Assembly: GCA_002086835.1 (NCBI GenBank)
Contig: MVIG01000018.1
Span: 32,185-96,184, forward strand
Length of the DNA: 64,000 nt
Direction of reading: 5' to 3'
Source of the DNA: Mycolicibacterium porcinum
Lineage (GTDB): Bacteria > Actinomycetota > Actinomycetes > Mycobacteriales > Mycobacteriaceae
Part shown: in pieces, positions 34,894 to 47,145 of the stretch
Position numbering within the stretch: position 1 is the first letter of the stretch
Layout: each line of letters begins with the position of its first letter
Position numbers and translations under genes: made by a program
Notes under the pieces: model-generated
The model's database searches: none
Seen by the model: the letters and a program-made list of their open reading frames with translations, nothing else
Told to the model about the DNA's origin: nothing

Positions 34894-35582
34894 ACCGAAC
34901 CTTTCAGCGGGGTGAGCTCGACGTCAGAGCCGGCCACGGTGACCAGGTGCCGGTCCGGGATGTCGGCCCAGCCGGGATCGTCGTCGTAGGGTTCACTGGC
35001 GAGCACGACGCCGTCCGGCAGCCGAAGCACCGACAAAGTGTCCCCCCAGGTCGTGGCCAGCATACGAGAACCATTGGCGGCCAAGATGTTCAGCCGGGCG
35101 TTCGGATCCAGGGCGCCCACCTCGGTGATCGTCTCACCCAGGGCGTCGAGTCCCCGCTGGAAGATGAGCGCGGCCAGCACAGCGCTGTCGACGACAGACT
35201 CGGCCGACCCGGTCAACGGCAGCACGGCGCGGTCCACGACCCCGTTGTGCGACAGCAGCCACTGCCCGTCGCTGAACGGCGCCGAGGCCGACGGTTCGAT
35301 CGGCATGCCGATGGTCGCCGACCGCACCGCTGCGACCACGCACCCACTGCGCAACGCCGGTGCCACCGACGCGAATGAGGCGTCACCCCACAGCGGTTTG
35401 TCGCTGCGCCACCGACGGGGCACGCTCTGGTCGAAAAACCCCGCGCCCCAGCCGTCGGCGTTCATCAGTCCGTGCTTCTGCCGACGCGGGGCGTACGACT
35501 GCACCAGCAGGCCCTGCGGCGGGTCCAATACCAGCGAGGCCACCGAGCGCGGTGCGCCCAGCCACCCGATATGCCGGCACAT
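34890..35582 (-). CDS. egtC: EgtC, gamma-glutamyl hercynylcysteine sulfoxide amidohydrolase
   Basis: This 230-residue class II glutamine-amidotransferase-fold hydrolase removes the glutamyl group from the EgtB product. Cys2 directly after the initiator Met (MCRHIGWLG) is the N-terminal nucleophile, and LLSHNGVVD near 98 is the glutamine-site loop. The gene overlaps egtB and egtD by 4 bases on each side. Confidence 0.95.
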   Translation of the reverse strand: MCRHIGWLGAPRSVASLVLDPPQGLLVQSYAPRRQKHGLMNADGWGAGFFDQSVPRRWRSDKPLWGDASFASVAPALRSGCVVAAVRSATIGMPIEPSASAPFSDGQWLLSHNGVVDRAVLPLTGSAESVVDSAVLAALIFQRGLDALGETITEVGALDPNARLNILAANGSRMLATTWGDTLSVLRLPDGVVLASEPYDDDPGWADIPDRHLVTVAGSDVELTPLKGSV

Positions 35583-36889
35583 CAGCTGATTCCTCTTCGC
35601 GCAAGCGGCTCATCACCGGCGTCCCAGGCCAGGCGCACGCCGGAGAAGATCTGGCGCCGGATCGGGTGGTCCCAGTTACGGAAGCTCGGTCGCAGGATGT
35701 CGGCGGACACCGCCCATGAACCGCCACGCAGGATTCGGTAATCGCCGTCGAAGAACGGCTCGGTGTAGCGGTCGTACACCATCGGCGTGAAGCCGGGCCA
35801 CGGCCGCAGCGGCGAGGAGGTCCATTCCCAGACATCGCCCAACATCTGCTCGACGCCATAGGCGGACGCGCCGGCCGGATATGCCCCGACCGGGGCGGGA
35901 CGGCGCGCGTCGCCGCCGAGGTTGGCCAGCGCCTCGGTGGGTTCGGAGGTGCCCCAAGGGAATCGACGCCGGCTTCCGGCCACCGGATCCCACGCGCAGG
36001 CCTTCTCCCATTCGATCTCGGTGGGCAGGCGGGCCCCGGCCCAGGCGGCGTAGGCCTCGGCTTCAAAGAACGTGACGTGCTGCACCGGCTCGTCGGCCGG
36101 AATCGTTTCGATGTGCCCGAACCGTCTGCGGGTGCCGTCCGGCCCCCAGAACTGAGGCGCGGTCAGGCCTGCCTCCTGCCGATGCGCCCAGCCACGTTCC
36201 GACCACCACCGGGACTGCTGGTAGCCGCCGTCGTCGATGAATTCGCGCCATTCGGCGTTGGTGACCGGCACCCGGCCGATCCGGAAGGAAGCGACTTCGA
36301 CGATATGCGCCGGACGTTCGTTGTCGAGGGAATGCGGTTCGGTGAGTTCGTCGACCCCGAGCACGAACGGGCCACCCGGGACCAGCACAGAGGTGCCTGC
36401 GACGTCCCGACGGCCGGCAGGCAACGCCGTTCCGGCGTCGAACAGGGGCGGCCCGGTCCGCAGGCTCAGTGCCTGCAGCATGGTCTCGTCGTGTTGGTTC
36501 TCGTGACTGATCACCAGACCGAAGTTGAACCCGGAGTCGTCGGGGTCAAGGGAATCGAGGGCGTCGAGCGCGCGAGACCGCACCGTCGCGCAGTAGTCGC
36601 GCGCATCGGTGGGCGGCAGCAACGGCAGGTCGACGCGGCTGGCGCGTGAATGCACGAAGGCGTCATAGAGCCGGTCGATCTCCGGATCGAGCATGCCCGG
36701 CCGGTCGGAGTTGCCGCCGCGCAGCAGCCACAGCTCCTCCTGCTGACCGATATGGGCGAGATCCCAGACCAGCGGGCTCATCAACGGGCTGTATTGGCGG
36801 TGCAATTCAGCATCGTCGAAGTCGACCAGGCGCAGAGTACGTTCCCGCGCCCGGGTGAGCTGCTGCGCCAGCGTCTCGCGTGTGGTCAA
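35582..36889 (-). CDS. egtB: EgtB, iron-dependent hercynine sulfoxide synthase
   Basis: This 435-residue non-heme iron enzyme joins hercynine and gamma-glutamylcysteine with oxygen. It has a DinB-like helical N-domain with iron-ligand histidines ([14 protein letters not shown] near 51; [12 protein letters not shown] near 140) and a C-terminal formylglycine-generating-enzyme/sulfatase-modifying domain ([37 protein letters not shown]). The start is TTG 36889 (protein [10 protein letters not shown]), which overlaps the egtA stop as TTGA. No better start is in frame close by, and a longer upstream frame is antisense-like Arg/Gly-rich sequence inside egtA. Confidence 0.95.
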   Translation of the reverse strand: MTTRETLAQQLTRARERTLRLVDFDDAELHRQYSPLMSPLVWDLAHIGQQEELWLLRGGNSDRPGMLDPEIDRLYDAFVHSRASRVDLPLLPPTDARDYCATVRSRALDALDSLDPDDSGFNFGLVISHENQHDETMLQALSLRTGPPLFDAGTALPAGRRDVAGTSVLVPGGPFVLGVDELTEPHSLDNERPAHIVEVASFRIGRVPVTNAEWREFIDDGGYQQSRWWSERGWAHRQEAGLTAPQFWGPDGTRRRFGHIETIPADEPVQHVTFFEAEAYAAWAGARLPTEIEWEKACAWDPVAGSRRRFPWGTSEPTEALANLGGDARRPAPVGAYPAGASAYGVEQMLGDVWEWTSSPLRPWPGFTPMVYDRYTEPFFDGDYRILRGGSWAVSADILRPSFRNWDHPIRRQIFSGVRLAWDAGDEPLARRGIS

Positions 36890-38166
36890 AGCTCGCCCTT
36901 CACCAGTTGGCTCATCGCAGAAGCGATTCCATGACCCACCACCTGGTCGGCGAAATCGTCGGCCGGGCAGCGTCCCTCCTGGACCAAACGCGTCAACCGC
37001 TCCATCGATTCCGTCAGCCCAGCCGGAGCCCGCTCCGCGGCAGCCGCCACGCACACGATGGCCGCGTCCCGCAGCCGCCGATCGGTGAGCCCGATCCGCG
37101 CGGCCCGGTCCCACGCGGTGGCGACCGGTGCCGTCGCCTGGGTGGCCATCACGGCGGCCTCGGGATCGTCGAGAAGAGTGGTCAGCATGAACACCACCGC
37201 GGGCCACAGTGCGTCCGGCACGCTGTCGAGATAGCGGATCTCCAGCCAACGCCGCGGCCGGACCGGCGGGAACAGCGTGGTGAGGTGGTATTCGAGGTCG
37301 GCATCGGTGGGGCGACGGCCGCCGAGCACCGCGCGGCCGTCGGCCCAGTCGGCGAAGGGCACCCAGTTGGTCACCGGGACCGCTTCCGGGCTGTTGACGA
37401 GCATCACCGGCGCCCGCAGCGCGTAGCGTGCCCAGTCACTGGCCGGATCATCGCCGTCGGCGCCCAGAACCGGGCCGCAGCGCGCGGAATCCAGCTGGCC
37501 CCACACCCGCTGCCGCGAGGACTTCCAGCCGGTGAATTGTCCACCGAGCATCGGCGAATTCGCCGTGATGGCAATCATCGTCGGCCCCAGCGCGTGCGCC
37601 AGCCGTACCCGCCGGGCCCAGCCGTCCCGTGGGCCGGCGTCGAGGTTGACCTGAACCGAGGCGGTCGACGTCATCATCGCCGCGCCGGGACCGGCTGTCC
37701 CGCTGGCCGCGAAGAACTGCTCCATGGCCTGATAGCGCGGGCCCGGGTTGATGCGCTGGGTGGGCCGCACCGGATCGGCGCCCAACAGCACGAGCCCAAG
37801 GCCGCGGCGTTCGAACTCCGCGCACAGCACCGCCCGATCGGCCATCAGCGCGGTGATGGCCTCCGACGGTCCATCGGTCGGCGGGCCCGAGAGCTCGACC
37901 GCACCCCCGGGCTCGACGGTGATCTGGCTGCCGCCGGGCAGCGTGGGCACCGAGGCGATGACTTCTGAGATCTCCTCCCAGCCCGGACGCCTCAGCGGAT
38001 CCGCGAGGTCGAAACAGTGCGCCTCGATCTCCAGGCCCACCGGACCCACCGGACCGTCATCCAGGCAGCGGGCTTCGATGAACGCCGCGGCATGCTCGGC
38101 ACTGGTGAACTCGACGGGAGCTAGACGGGCCGCATCGGTCGTGACGGGTACTGCCAATGCAACCAC
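36886..38166 (-). CDS. egtA: EgtA, glutamate-cysteine ligase for ergothioneine synthesis
   Basis: This 426-residue GCS2-type ligase makes gamma-glutamylcysteine for EgtB. Family segments include [11 protein letters not shown] (about 47), [16 protein letters not shown] (about 80), the [11 protein letters not shown] active-site strand (about 168), [10 protein letters not shown] (about 195) and [12 protein letters not shown] (about 305). It is the first gene of the egtA-B-C-D-E operon. GTG 38166 is taken as the start. Mycobacteria use mycothiol in place of glutathione, so the product feeds ergothioneine. Confidence 0.94.
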   Translation of the reverse strand: MVALAVPVTTDAARLAPVEFTSAEHAAAFIEARCLDDGPVGPVGLEIEAHCFDLADPLRRPGWEEISEVIASVPTLPGGSQITVEPGGAVELSGPPTDGPSEAITALMADRAVLCAEFERRGLGLVLLGADPVRPTQRINPGPRYQAMEQFFAASGTAGPGAAMMTSTASVQVNLDAGPRDGWARRVRLAHALGPTMIAITANSPMLGGQFTGWKSSRQRVWGQLDSARCGPVLGADGDDPASDWARYALRAPVMLVNSPEAVPVTNWVPFADWADGRAVLGGRRPTDADLEYHLTTLFPPVRPRRWLEIRYLDSVPDALWPAVVFMLTTLLDDPEAAVMATQATAPVATAWDRAARIGLTDRRLRDAAIVCVAAAAERAPAGLTESMERLTRLVQEGRCPADDFADQVVGHGIASAMSQLVKGEL

Positions 38167-38233
38167 CCCTCCCGGTCCTCACCGGATCAAACGGCTCGGT
38201 TCTGTTCCATCATCCAGATAGGACCGACAAGTT

Positions 38234-38875
38234 CTACTGACCCAACGTGTTCTGCATGGCACCCGCCAGGACGTTGACAGCTGGACCCGCGTTGCCGGAC
38301 TGGCACACCTTGGCTTGCAGCAGCACGTTTTCCCGCTTGCGGGTGGTGTTGAAACACCGGCGGTCCGTGCCGGCCTCCTGCTTCACCCAGTCCGCGTCGG
38401 TGGCACTCGCCGGGCCGCCGGTGAAGGTCCATACCTGCGTGACGAAGTTGTCGAGGTGCATCGCGGTGGTCTGGCCCGAGCAGCCGTTGGTGCGGTCCAC
38501 CACGCGGTGGAAGGCGCGGTCGGCGGCCTCCGGTGTCGCGAACACCCCGACGGCCTGCTTGACGTAATGGGCCTGGTCGTCACCGGAGGTCTGGGTGGTG
38601 GCGCCGTTGAACGAGGCCAGGTCCGGGTCGTTGAACACCTCGGGCAGGCCGATGTCAGCCCAGTTGTTGCAGACCGGGTTCTCCACCGAGAAACCCTGGA
38701 ACGGCACGGTGAACTCGGACTCCCACGTCATGGGGGCGCCGATGATGTTGCCCACCGAGCCTTTGGGCATGACGGCATAGGACACGACACCGGGATCTGA
38801 GGGGCGCGCACCCGCAGGTGCAGCTAATGCCAGTGCGAGACCGGCCAGCCCGAAACCGACAGTCAGGGCACGCAT
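38234..38875 (-). CDS. Secreted sensor-domain protein (PknH extracellular-domain-like), Rv3705c-like
   Basis: This 213-residue protein has a Sec signal peptide (about 1-25, AAPAGARP) and a domain with the conserved pattern of the PknH-type extracellular sensor fold: NPVCNNWADIG, RVVDRTNGCSG and a late RRCFNTTRKRENVLLQAKVC. Four or more Cys suggest two disulfides, as in PknH. ATG 38875 is preferred; ATG 38887 in frame is possible. It keeps the mycobacterial position upstream of egtA. Ligand unknown. Confidence 0.8.
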   Translation of the reverse strand: MRALTVGFGLAGLALALAAPAGARPSDPGVVSYAVMPKGSVGNIIGAPMTWESEFTVPFQGFSVENPVCNNWADIGLPEVFNDPDLASFNGATTQTSGDDQAHYVKQAVGVFATPEAADRAFHRVVDRTNGCSGQTTAMHLDNFVTQVWTFTGGPASATDADWVKQEAGTDRRCFNTTRKRENVLLQAKVCQSGNAGPAVNVLAGAMQNTLGQ

Positions 38876-38892
38876 GGCCTCGATCATGCCAG

Positions 38893-39420
38893 TTAGTGAA
38901 CCGTCCGCGTGCAATAGGTTCGTGCCGGCGACGGGTACGGCCAGGCGTAGTACCCGGTTTCGGCAGGGCAGGCCGACCCGTCCCGGACATCGAGCCGTTG
39001 GGTCACCTGAACGGTCACGCCCGGGCCGCGTTCGGTGCGCACGGCGCAGTCGGCGAGTTCGACCATGCCCGCGGGCATGCCGAGTTCGTAGCAGTGATTC
39101 GCGATCAGATTGGGTACCAGGCACAGCCGCGCGGTCGACGGATCGGCTAGCTGGGCGGGCAGATGCTGGTATTCGGCGCTCGGGCAGGCCCCGGCGCCGT
39201 CGGCGATGGCCCCGACGGTGTAGCTGGGGTCGACGTCGCAGGACACCTTGCCGGCCCGGGTCACCTCAGGGGCAGCCGGCGAGGTGGCCGGGACGCTGAC
39301 GCAATCGCCGACCGCGAAGACCATGGCCCCGCCGCGCTCGGGTTCGGCGGCCGTACTGCAGCCCGCGGCCAGCACCGGCACTGCGAGCAGTGCGGCAACC
39401 AGCAGACGATTGCGCGTCAT
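38893..39420 (-). CDS. Putative lipoprotein, LppU-like
   Basis: This 175-residue protein has a lipoprotein signal peptide ending in the lipobox VLAAGC (Cys21). The mature part contains VFAVGDCVSVP, KVSCDV, SAEYQHLPAQL, VTQRLDV and an even set of Cys likely to form disulfides. The layout resembles mycobacterial LppU-type proteins. Role unknown. Follows the terminator hairpin that ends furA transcription, so it probably has its own promoter in the 100 bases upstream. Confidence 0.75.
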   Translation of the reverse strand: MTRNRLLVAALLAVPVLAAGCSTAAEPERGGAMVFAVGDCVSVPATSPAAPEVTRAGKVSCDVDPSYTVGAIADGAGACPSAEYQHLPAQLADPSTARLCLVPNLIANHCYELGMPAGMVELADCAVRTERGPGVTVQVTQRLDVRDGSACPAETGYYAWPYPSPARTYCTRTVH

Positions 39421-39480
39421 GGTTAGCGAGAATCTCACGATTCGCCGGACCCCACCCAATCCTTGGGCGAATGCAAGGAG

Positions 39481-39510
39481 CCCCGGCCACCAAGGGGAAG
39501 TGGCCGGGGC
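39481..39510. terminator. GC-rich terminator hairpin downstream of furA
   Basis: CCCCGGCCAC pairs with GTGGCCGGGG around a 10-base loop. It lies 23 bases after the furA stop and about 60 bases before the lipoprotein start. No long U-tract, as is common for mycobacterial terminators. Confidence 0.8.
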
Positions 39511-39532
39511 GTCCGTTGGGCTGCAGAGTGGT

Positions 39533-39970
39533 CTAGTTGTGGGCTGCCGCCTGGCAATCCGCGCAGATTCCCCAGAACACGACTTCGGCCTCGTCAACCG
39601 CGAAACCGGCCAGGTCAGAGGGCTCCAGGCACGGGGTCTCGCCGACTGCACAGTCGACGTCGGCGACCGCACCGCACACCCGGCAGACCAGGTGATGGTG
39701 GTTGTCGCCGGCGCGGGTCTCGTAGCGGGCCGAAGATCCGGCGGGTTCGATACGACGGACCAGACCGGCCGTCACGCAGGCCCGCAGGACGTCGTAGACC
39801 GCCTGGGTCGACACTGAGCCGAGGGTCTCGCGGGCCAGACCGGCCACATCGTCTGCAGTCGAATGCGGATGGTCGGTCAGAGCCTGCAGAACCGCGACCC
39901 GCGGTGCGGTCACGCGCAGCCCAGCAGCCCGCAACAGGGCCTTGGGGTCGTGTTCGTGCACCGTGGTCAC
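39533..39970 (-). CDS. Fur family metalloregulator (FurA-like), not linked to katG
   Basis: This 145-residue Fur protein has a winged-helix N-domain ([32 protein letters not shown]) and a C-terminal dimer domain with the metal site [17 protein letters not shown] (CxxC near 95) and a second CADC near 136. FurA usually sits directly upstream of katG and senses iron and peroxide. No katG is found in the window and the downstream neighbour is a lipoprotein gene behind a terminator. A 28-base inverted repeat lies 15 bases before its start, suggesting autoregulation. Confidence 0.9.
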   Translation of the reverse strand: MTTVHEHDPKALLRAAGLRVTAPRVAVLQALTDHPHSTADDVAGLARETLGSVSTQAVYDVLRACVTAGLVRRIEPAGSSARYETRAGDNHHHLVCRVCGAVADVDCAVGETPCLEPSDLAGFAVDEAEVVFWGICADCQAAAHN

Positions 39971-39984
39971 GGCTCCAGTATGCG

Positions 39985-40012
39985 CGCTCTTTGGAGTCAG
40001 TCCAAAAGAGCG
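39985..40012. promoter_or_regulatory. Probable FurA operator (inverted repeat)
   Basis: CGCTCTTTGGA and TCCAAAAGAGCG flank GTCAG, an almost perfect inverted repeat with one extra A. It lies 15 bases upstream of the furA start and just before the stop of the neighbouring Gly/His-rich gene. Mycobacterial FurA binds an AT-rich box in this position at its own promoter. Confidence 0.7.
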
Positions 40013-40020
40013 GGCTGTGA

Positions 40021-40494
40021 TTATGGTCGCGCGGGCGGCGCCGGTGTCGGCGGGGTCTCAGGACGCTCCGAGCCTCCGCCGGGACCCCATCCCGGCCCAC
40101 CGGGGCCGAACGAGCCGGGGCCGAACGAGCCGGGGCCCCACGGCGGCATCATTCCGTGCCGCGGCCCCATCTGCCCTGGTCCGCCGTCGGGCCCACCGCG
40201 GTGAAACATCATCATGCCGCCGCGATCATGACCGCCATTGTGGTGATGGCCGTAGCCGCCGCCACCCGAGTGCGCACCGAGGAAGAACCCGGTGCCGAAG
40301 ACGACGGCGACGATGAAGACGGTTCCGGCCGCGATGCCGACCCAGGCCAGCGCCTGCATGAGGCGGCTCGGCTTGTTCTCGGCAGGCGGGGCCACCACCG
40401 GAGCGGCCGCAGCCACCACGGGAGCGGCAGGGGCGGCCGCAGGCTCGGGCGTCGCGACCGGTTCCGTCGCAGGATCGGGGGGTGTTTCAGTCAT
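40021..40494 (-). CDS. Single-pass membrane protein with Gly/His/Met/Pro-rich tail, Rv3706c-like
   Basis: This 157-residue protein has an Ala/Pro-rich N-terminus, one transmembrane helix (about 47-72, [20 protein letters not shown]) and a low-complexity C-terminal tail. The tail has [22 protein letters not shown], then Met/Pro/Gly repeats including [14 protein letters not shown]. His and Met clusters of this sort can bind copper or other metals, but that is inference. Position between furA and the DUF4185 gene fits the proline-rich Rv3706c of M. tuberculosis. Function unknown. Confidence 0.7.
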   Translation of the reverse strand: MTETPPDPATEPVATPEPAAAPAAPVVAAAAPVVAPPAENKPSRLMQALAWVGIAAGTVFIVAVVFGTGFFLGAHSGGGGYGHHHNGGHDRGGMMMFHRGGPDGGPGQMGPRHGMMPPWGPGSFGPGSFGPGGPGWGPGGGSERPETPPTPAPPARP

Positions 40495-40654
40495 GACACG
40501 AGCATGCGAGCGCTGCTGAGGTGCTGATCAAGAATTGGCTGTGAATAAGCTTTGAAAGCGCCGGGGGCGTTTCCTCGGCGCTGTTTTCCACACCCGGGCT
40601 GTTCACATTCGCAGGCCACAGCCCCACGGTAGAAAGCGACGCAGAGGGGCCGGG

Positions 40655-41788
40655 CTACTGCTCCCACGGCTTGAACGGGTTCACCGCGTACTGGATCACG
40701 CGGTACGGGGTCCCGCCGCGGGCCATGGTGTTCCACTGGCTGATGAAGACCCTGACCTGGTCCAGCGTCGAACCGGGTGAGATGTAGCCGCCGTAGGGCT
40801 GGGCCAACTGGTTGACCTCCGGCGGGGGCAGCGCGTCGACCGGGTCCGGCCACTCGCTCGCGAACACCACCGTGGTCACCGGGGCGGTGCCCAGACCGGT
40901 CGGGTCATAGGCGACACGCACCTCCATGTTCCCGTTGGTGGCGTTGAAGTACGACAGCACGGGCTTGCCGTCGATCTGCCGGATGCTCATCTCCCCCACC
41001 CGGTCGGCGAACAACGCGGTCGGCGGCTTGCCCCAACCACCTGACGATGACCAGCCCTGCCAGGTGGCCCGGTCGGTGAAGGTCTTCGGGCCGGCCCGGT
41101 ACAGGAACGGCGGGCTGCTGCGATCGAAATTGTTGGCCAGGATGTACACCCAGCCACCCGGTGAATCCGGCGCCGGGACCGGGTCGTAGTAGCCCGTGAT
41201 CTGCGACTGGGCGCCGCCCTGGTACTTGGCCTCGCGCACCGACCCGGGGACAGTCGGCCAATTGGGCCGGGCCGCATCGGCTTTCACCAACCGGGAGCTC
41301 TGCGGCCGGAGATCCTTGGTGGTGGTCACCATCATGTAGTTCTCGCGGTTGATGGAGATGACGCCGGCCGGCAGCTGGGATGCACCGGCGGGGGTCGGGT
41401 CGGCCAGCAGGGGCTTGTCCACTCCGGTCACCCCCCGGTAGCGCACACCACCCGCGTCCTCGATCGAGTCGGCGTCGACATGGAGCGCCACCGGCGAGTG
41501 CCAGCCACCGAATCCCACCGCCTGCCCCGCGAAACTGTCACCGCACACCTGGAGCACCCGGCTGGGAAACTCCATGAACTCGCACAGGTCGGTGGCACCG
41601 ATGCCGTAATCGCGGGTGGGCGTACCGGTTCCGGCGCTCGGCCCGATGCGCAGTACCTGGCCGGGAACCAGCGGAGGCACCGTCGGATCGCCGAATCCCG
41701 GATTGGCCTGCGCAACCGGTATCGCCGAAATGGCATTCCAGCAGAGAAAAGCCGAGAGAACGCCTGCTGGAATGCGGTTTCGGCGCAA
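40655..41788 (-). CDS. Secreted DUF4185 domain protein, Rv3707c-like
   Basis: This 377-residue protein has a signal peptide (about 1-28) and a DUF4185 domain that looks like a five-bladed propeller of glycosidase type: WHSPVALHVD, VISINRENYMMVTT, GWVYILANNFDRS and RVFISQWNTMARGG. DUF4185 proteins include arabinan- or galactan-degrading enzymes in actinobacteria; no activity is known for this subgroup. It starts 5 bases after asd on the same strand, so it is probably in the ask-asd operon. Confidence 0.75.
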   Translation of the reverse strand: MRRNRIPAGVLSAFLCWNAISAIPVAQANPGFGDPTVPPLVPGQVLRIGPSAGTGTPTRDYGIGATDLCEFMEFPSRVLQVCGDSFAGQAVGFGGWHSPVALHVDADSIEDAGGVRYRGVTGVDKPLLADPTPAGASQLPAGVISINRENYMMVTTTKDLRPQSSRLVKADAARPNWPTVPGSVREAKYQGGAQSQITGYYDPVPAPDSPGGWVYILANNFDRSSPPFLYRAGPKTFTDRATWQGWSSSGGWGKPPTALFADRVGEMSIRQIDGKPVLSYFNATNGNMEVRVAYDPTGLGTAPVTTVVFASEWPDPVDALPPPEVNQLAQPYGGYISPGSTLDQVRVFISQWNTMARGGTPYRVIQYAVNPFKPWEQ

Positions 41789-41793
41789 GGTGT

Positions 41794-44095
<2,302 letters not shown>

Positions 44096-44182
44096 TGTCC
44101 AACCCTTCAGAACGCTGGAATGAGTCGAACCAAGGATAAGGGAGACGCGCACGGGATTTTCCCCGCCGGTAGCTTGGCTGGC

Positions 44183-44782
44183 GTGCCTGACACGCCGAAC
44201 GGCCGGCTGGCCAGCACCAGCGTGCCGATCCATCCTGATCTCGCGGCCCGGTGGAGCCCCCGGGCGTTCGACCCTGCCGCCGTCATTACCGCTGACCAAC
44301 TCACCGCGGTTTTGGAAGCGGCGCGCTGGGCCCCCAGCTGGGGCCACCGGCAGCCGGTGCGGTTCATCGTCGGCGTGCGAGGTGACGAGACATTCACCAC
44401 ACTCGCCGGCCTGCTCAAACGCGGCAACAGCTACGCCCATGCCGCCTCGGCGCTGATCCTGGTCTGCGCCGACGAAGGCGACGACGAGCGGACCGCCTTG
44501 TACTCGGCCGTCGATGCCGGAGCGGCCATCGCGCAGATGACCATCGAGGCGGTGTCCCGCGGACTGATCGCCCACCCGATGGCCGGCTTCGACGTCGACG
44601 GCGCCCGGTCGGCGTTCAAGATCCCCGACGGAGTGCGGCCGCTGGCCGTCATCGCGGTCGGCACGCTCGGCAACTATGCCGAGGTCGATGACGCCATCGC
44701 CGAACGGGACGGCCGACCGCGCGAACGGCTACCGCTCGAGCAGATCGCATTCCGGCAGCGCTGGGGAATTCCGCTCGGCTGA
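44183..44782 (+). CDS. Nitroreductase family FMN oxidoreductase
   Basis: This 199-residue protein has the nitroreductase fold: [34 protein letters not shown] (FMN phosphate contacts) and the central helix [22 protein letters not shown]. Family members reduce nitroaromatics, quinones or flavins with NAD(P)H. The GTG at 44183 is used; an ATG at 44119 in frame would add an atypical basic leader. Divergent from ask. Physiological substrate unknown. Confidence 0.85.
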   Translation: MPDTPNGRLASTSVPIHPDLAARWSPRAFDPAAVITADQLTAVLEAARWAPSWGHRQPVRFIVGVRGDETFTTLAGLLKRGNSYAHAASALILVCADEGDDERTALYSAVDAGAAIAQMTIEAVSRGLIAHPMAGFDVDGARSAFKIPDGVRPLAVIAVGTLGNYAEVDDAIAERDGRPRERLPLEQIAFRQRWGIPLG

Positions 44783-44826
44783 CGGTCGCACCGGCTACTT
44801 TTGGTGAAGCACCGGGAGAGGAACAC

Positions 44827-45771
44827 ATGGCACGACAGGCCATCCGCAAAGCCGTCATCCCCGCCGCCGGGATCGGTTCGCGCCTCCTGCCGCTGACCAA
44901 GGCCATCCCCAAGGAGATGCTGCCGGTGGGCGACAAGCCTGTCATCGAGCACACGGTGCGCGAGCTGGTCAATTCCGGGATCACCGACATCACCATCGTG
45001 GTGTCCGGTGGAAAGAACTTGATAGAGGAGCATTTTCGGCCGAACACGACGCTGGTCGATCAGCTGCGCGCGGACGGCAAAGATGCCTACGCCGACGCGG
45101 TCGCTGAAGTCGGCGAGCTCTCCGCGCGCGGCCACATCACCTACCTCCATCAGCACGGGCCGTACGGCAACGGAACTCCGGTGCTCAATGCCTCCCGCTC
45201 GTTCGGCGACGAGCCGGTCCTGGTGCTGTGGCCGGACGACGTCTTCGTCGCCGAGGTGCCGCGTGCCCAACAACTGATCCGGGCCTACGAACAGACCTCG
45301 TCCCCGGTGCTGGCGTTGATGCCGATGGCTCCTGAGAACTCCCGCCGGTACGGCGTGCCGATCATCGACGAGGAGTTGGACGGCGGCCTGCTGCGGATCA
45401 CCGGAATCGTCGAGAAGCCCCAACCCCACGAGGCGCGCTCCGAGTACGCCGCGATCGGTGGCTATGTCGTCACTCCGGGAATCATCGATGAACTCCGTGA
45501 GCTGACGAAGCGCTGGTACGAGCAGACCCGGCCCGGCGAGATCTACCTGACCGACGCGATCAATGCCCACGCCACGGACCATGCCGTCTACGGCCAGGTG
45601 ATCCAGGGTCACTGGTACGACACGGGCAATCCGGCCGACTATCTGGTCGCGCAGTTCGCCTTCGCGTTGGCCCACCCCGAATACGGCCCCGCGCTACGGC
45701 AGTTGGCCGACGAGCCGGACCCGCTGCTGCACAAGCTGTCACGGGAGATCGGGGAGAACACACCCACATGA
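44827..45771 (+). CDS. galU: UTP-glucose-1-phosphate uridylyltransferase (GalU family)
   Basis: This 314-residue nucleotidyltransferase has the GalU signature AVIPAAGIGSRLLPLTKAIPKEMLPV at the N-terminus, LVLWPDDVFV near 138 (metal-binding Asp pair) and GIVEKPQPHEARSEYAAIGGYV near 198. It makes UDP-glucose for cell-wall and storage polysaccharides. A GGGAGAGG site precedes the ATG. Its stop overlaps the start of the membrane esterase gene (ATGA), so the two are coupled. Mycobacteria often carry a second galU elsewhere, so it may be a paralogue. Confidence 0.88.
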   Translation: MARQAIRKAVIPAAGIGSRLLPLTKAIPKEMLPVGDKPVIEHTVRELVNSGITDITIVVSGGKNLIEEHFRPNTTLVDQLRADGKDAYADAVAEVGELSARGHITYLHQHGPYGNGTPVLNASRSFGDEPVLVLWPDDVFVAEVPRAQQLIRAYEQTSSPVLALMPMAPENSRRYGVPIIDEELDGGLLRITGIVEKPQPHEARSEYAAIGGYVVTPGIIDELRELTKRWYEQTRPGEIYLTDAINAHATDHAVYGQVIQGHWYDTGNPADYLVAQFAFALAHPEYGPALRQLADEPDPLLHKLSREIGENTPT

Positions 45772-47138
45772 ACTTGTCCCTGACCAACGGCCTGATCCCG
45801 ATAACTTTGCAACTGCTCGCCCTGATCGCCATCGTGGTCGCCATCGGCCGCGGCCGGTCTCGGGAGTGGATGCGGCGGTGGCTGCTCGCCGCGGTGCTCG
45901 TAGGTGTGGGTCTGGCCGCGGCCGCCCGGTTGTTCGTGCGGGACCAGGGGTGGTCCGCCGAGGCCATCTCGTTCGGCGCCGTGTTCTGGACCGCGATGTT
46001 CGGCTTCGTTGCCACTGTGTTGATCGCCGGCTGGCGCGGCAGCGAATGGTGGCGTCGGCTGGTTGCCGCGCTGTCCGTGGTGATGGTCATCGTGTGCGGC
46101 TTGGCCGCCCTCAACACCGCGACGGGCTACTTCCCGACCGTCCGCGCGGCATGGCTGCGCCTGACGCACACCGAGCCAGAGCAGTGGATCGATGAGGCCC
46201 AGCTCGCCGCGCTTCAGCAGTCCGGGGAACTACCGACGCGCGGGACCGTGGTGCGGGTCAACATTCCTGCCGACGCATCGGGTTTCGCGCACCGGACCGA
46301 GGTGGTCTACCTTCCGCCGGCCTGGTTCGCCAGCGACCCACCGCCGCAACTACCCGCGGTCATCCTGATGGGCGGCGAGTTCAACCACCCCAACGACTGG
46401 CTGCAGTCGACCGGTGCCCTGCAGACGCTCGACGACTTCGCCGCACTGCACCACGGCAATGCGCCGGTCATCGTATTCCCAGACATCGCAGGAAAGTTCA
46501 GCAATGACACCGAATGCGTCGACGGCACTCGCGGCAACGCCGCGTCCCACCTGACCAAAGACCTGGTGCCCTATCTGATTTCGCGTTTCGGGGTCAGCCC
46601 GAAAGCCGAGAATTGGGGGCTGGCCGGGTGGTCTTCGGGCGCTACGTGCGCCCTGAACACCGCGGTTCGCCATCCCGAGATGTTCAGCGCCTTCGTCTGG
46701 CTCGACGGCACCCTCGGCCCCAATGCGGGCACCAAAGAACAGACCATCGCACGACTCTTCGGCGGCGACCGAGCGGCCTGGGAAGCATTCGACCCCAGGA
46801 CGGTGATCACCCGGCACGGTCCGTACGACGACATGGCGGCGTGGCTCGGCGTCGGCGAGAGCACACCGACTGTCCATCGTGACCCGACCACCACAGCGCC
46901 ATCCGAGGACGCGATCGCCGGCTGGGACACCTTCTCCGAGGAACACGCCTCCAACGCCAACAAGCTGTGCGCCCTGCTGAGCGGCTACAACGTCGAGTGC
47001 TCCGTGGTGGGCTACAAGGGCGGGCACGATTTCCAGGCGGCCAGTACCGCATTCGACGCCGCGCTGCCGTGGCTGGCCTGGCGGCTCGGCACCCCGCATG
47101 TGCGGGAAAGACCACTGCCCGGCGCGGACAGGGAATAG
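45768..47138 (+). CDS. Membrane-anchored alpha/beta-hydrolase esterase
   Basis: This 456-residue protein has four N-terminal transmembrane helices (about 8-125) and an extracytoplasmic esterase-D/antigen-85-like hydrolase domain from about 155. The nucleophile elbow is LAGWSSGATCALN (Ser about 287) and the late catalytic His lies in GYKGGHDFQAA (about 426). This layout is found in actinobacterial surface esterases related to mycolyltransferases; substrate unknown. It overlaps galU by 4 bases, which hints at a cell-envelope glycan or lipid role. Confidence 0.8.
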   Translation: MNLSLTNGLIPITLQLLALIAIVVAIGRGRSREWMRRWLLAAVLVGVGLAAAARLFVRDQGWSAEAISFGAVFWTAMFGFVATVLIAGWRGSEWWRRLVAALSVVMVIVCGLAALNTATGYFPTVRAAWLRLTHTEPEQWIDEAQLAALQQSGELPTRGTVVRVNIPADASGFAHRTEVVYLPPAWFASDPPPQLPAVILMGGEFNHPNDWLQSTGALQTLDDFAALHHGNAPVIVFPDIAGKFSNDTECVDGTRGNAASHLTKDLVPYLISRFGVSPKAENWGLAGWSSGATCALNTAVRHPEMFSAFVWLDGTLGPNAGTKEQTIARLFGGDRAAWEAFDPRTVITRHGPYDDMAAWLGVGESTPTVHRDPTTTAPSEDAIAGWDTFSEEHASNANKLCALLSGYNVECSVVGYKGGHDFQAASTAFDAALPWLAWRLGTPHVRERPLPGADRE

Positions 47139-47145
47139 CCGTCCC

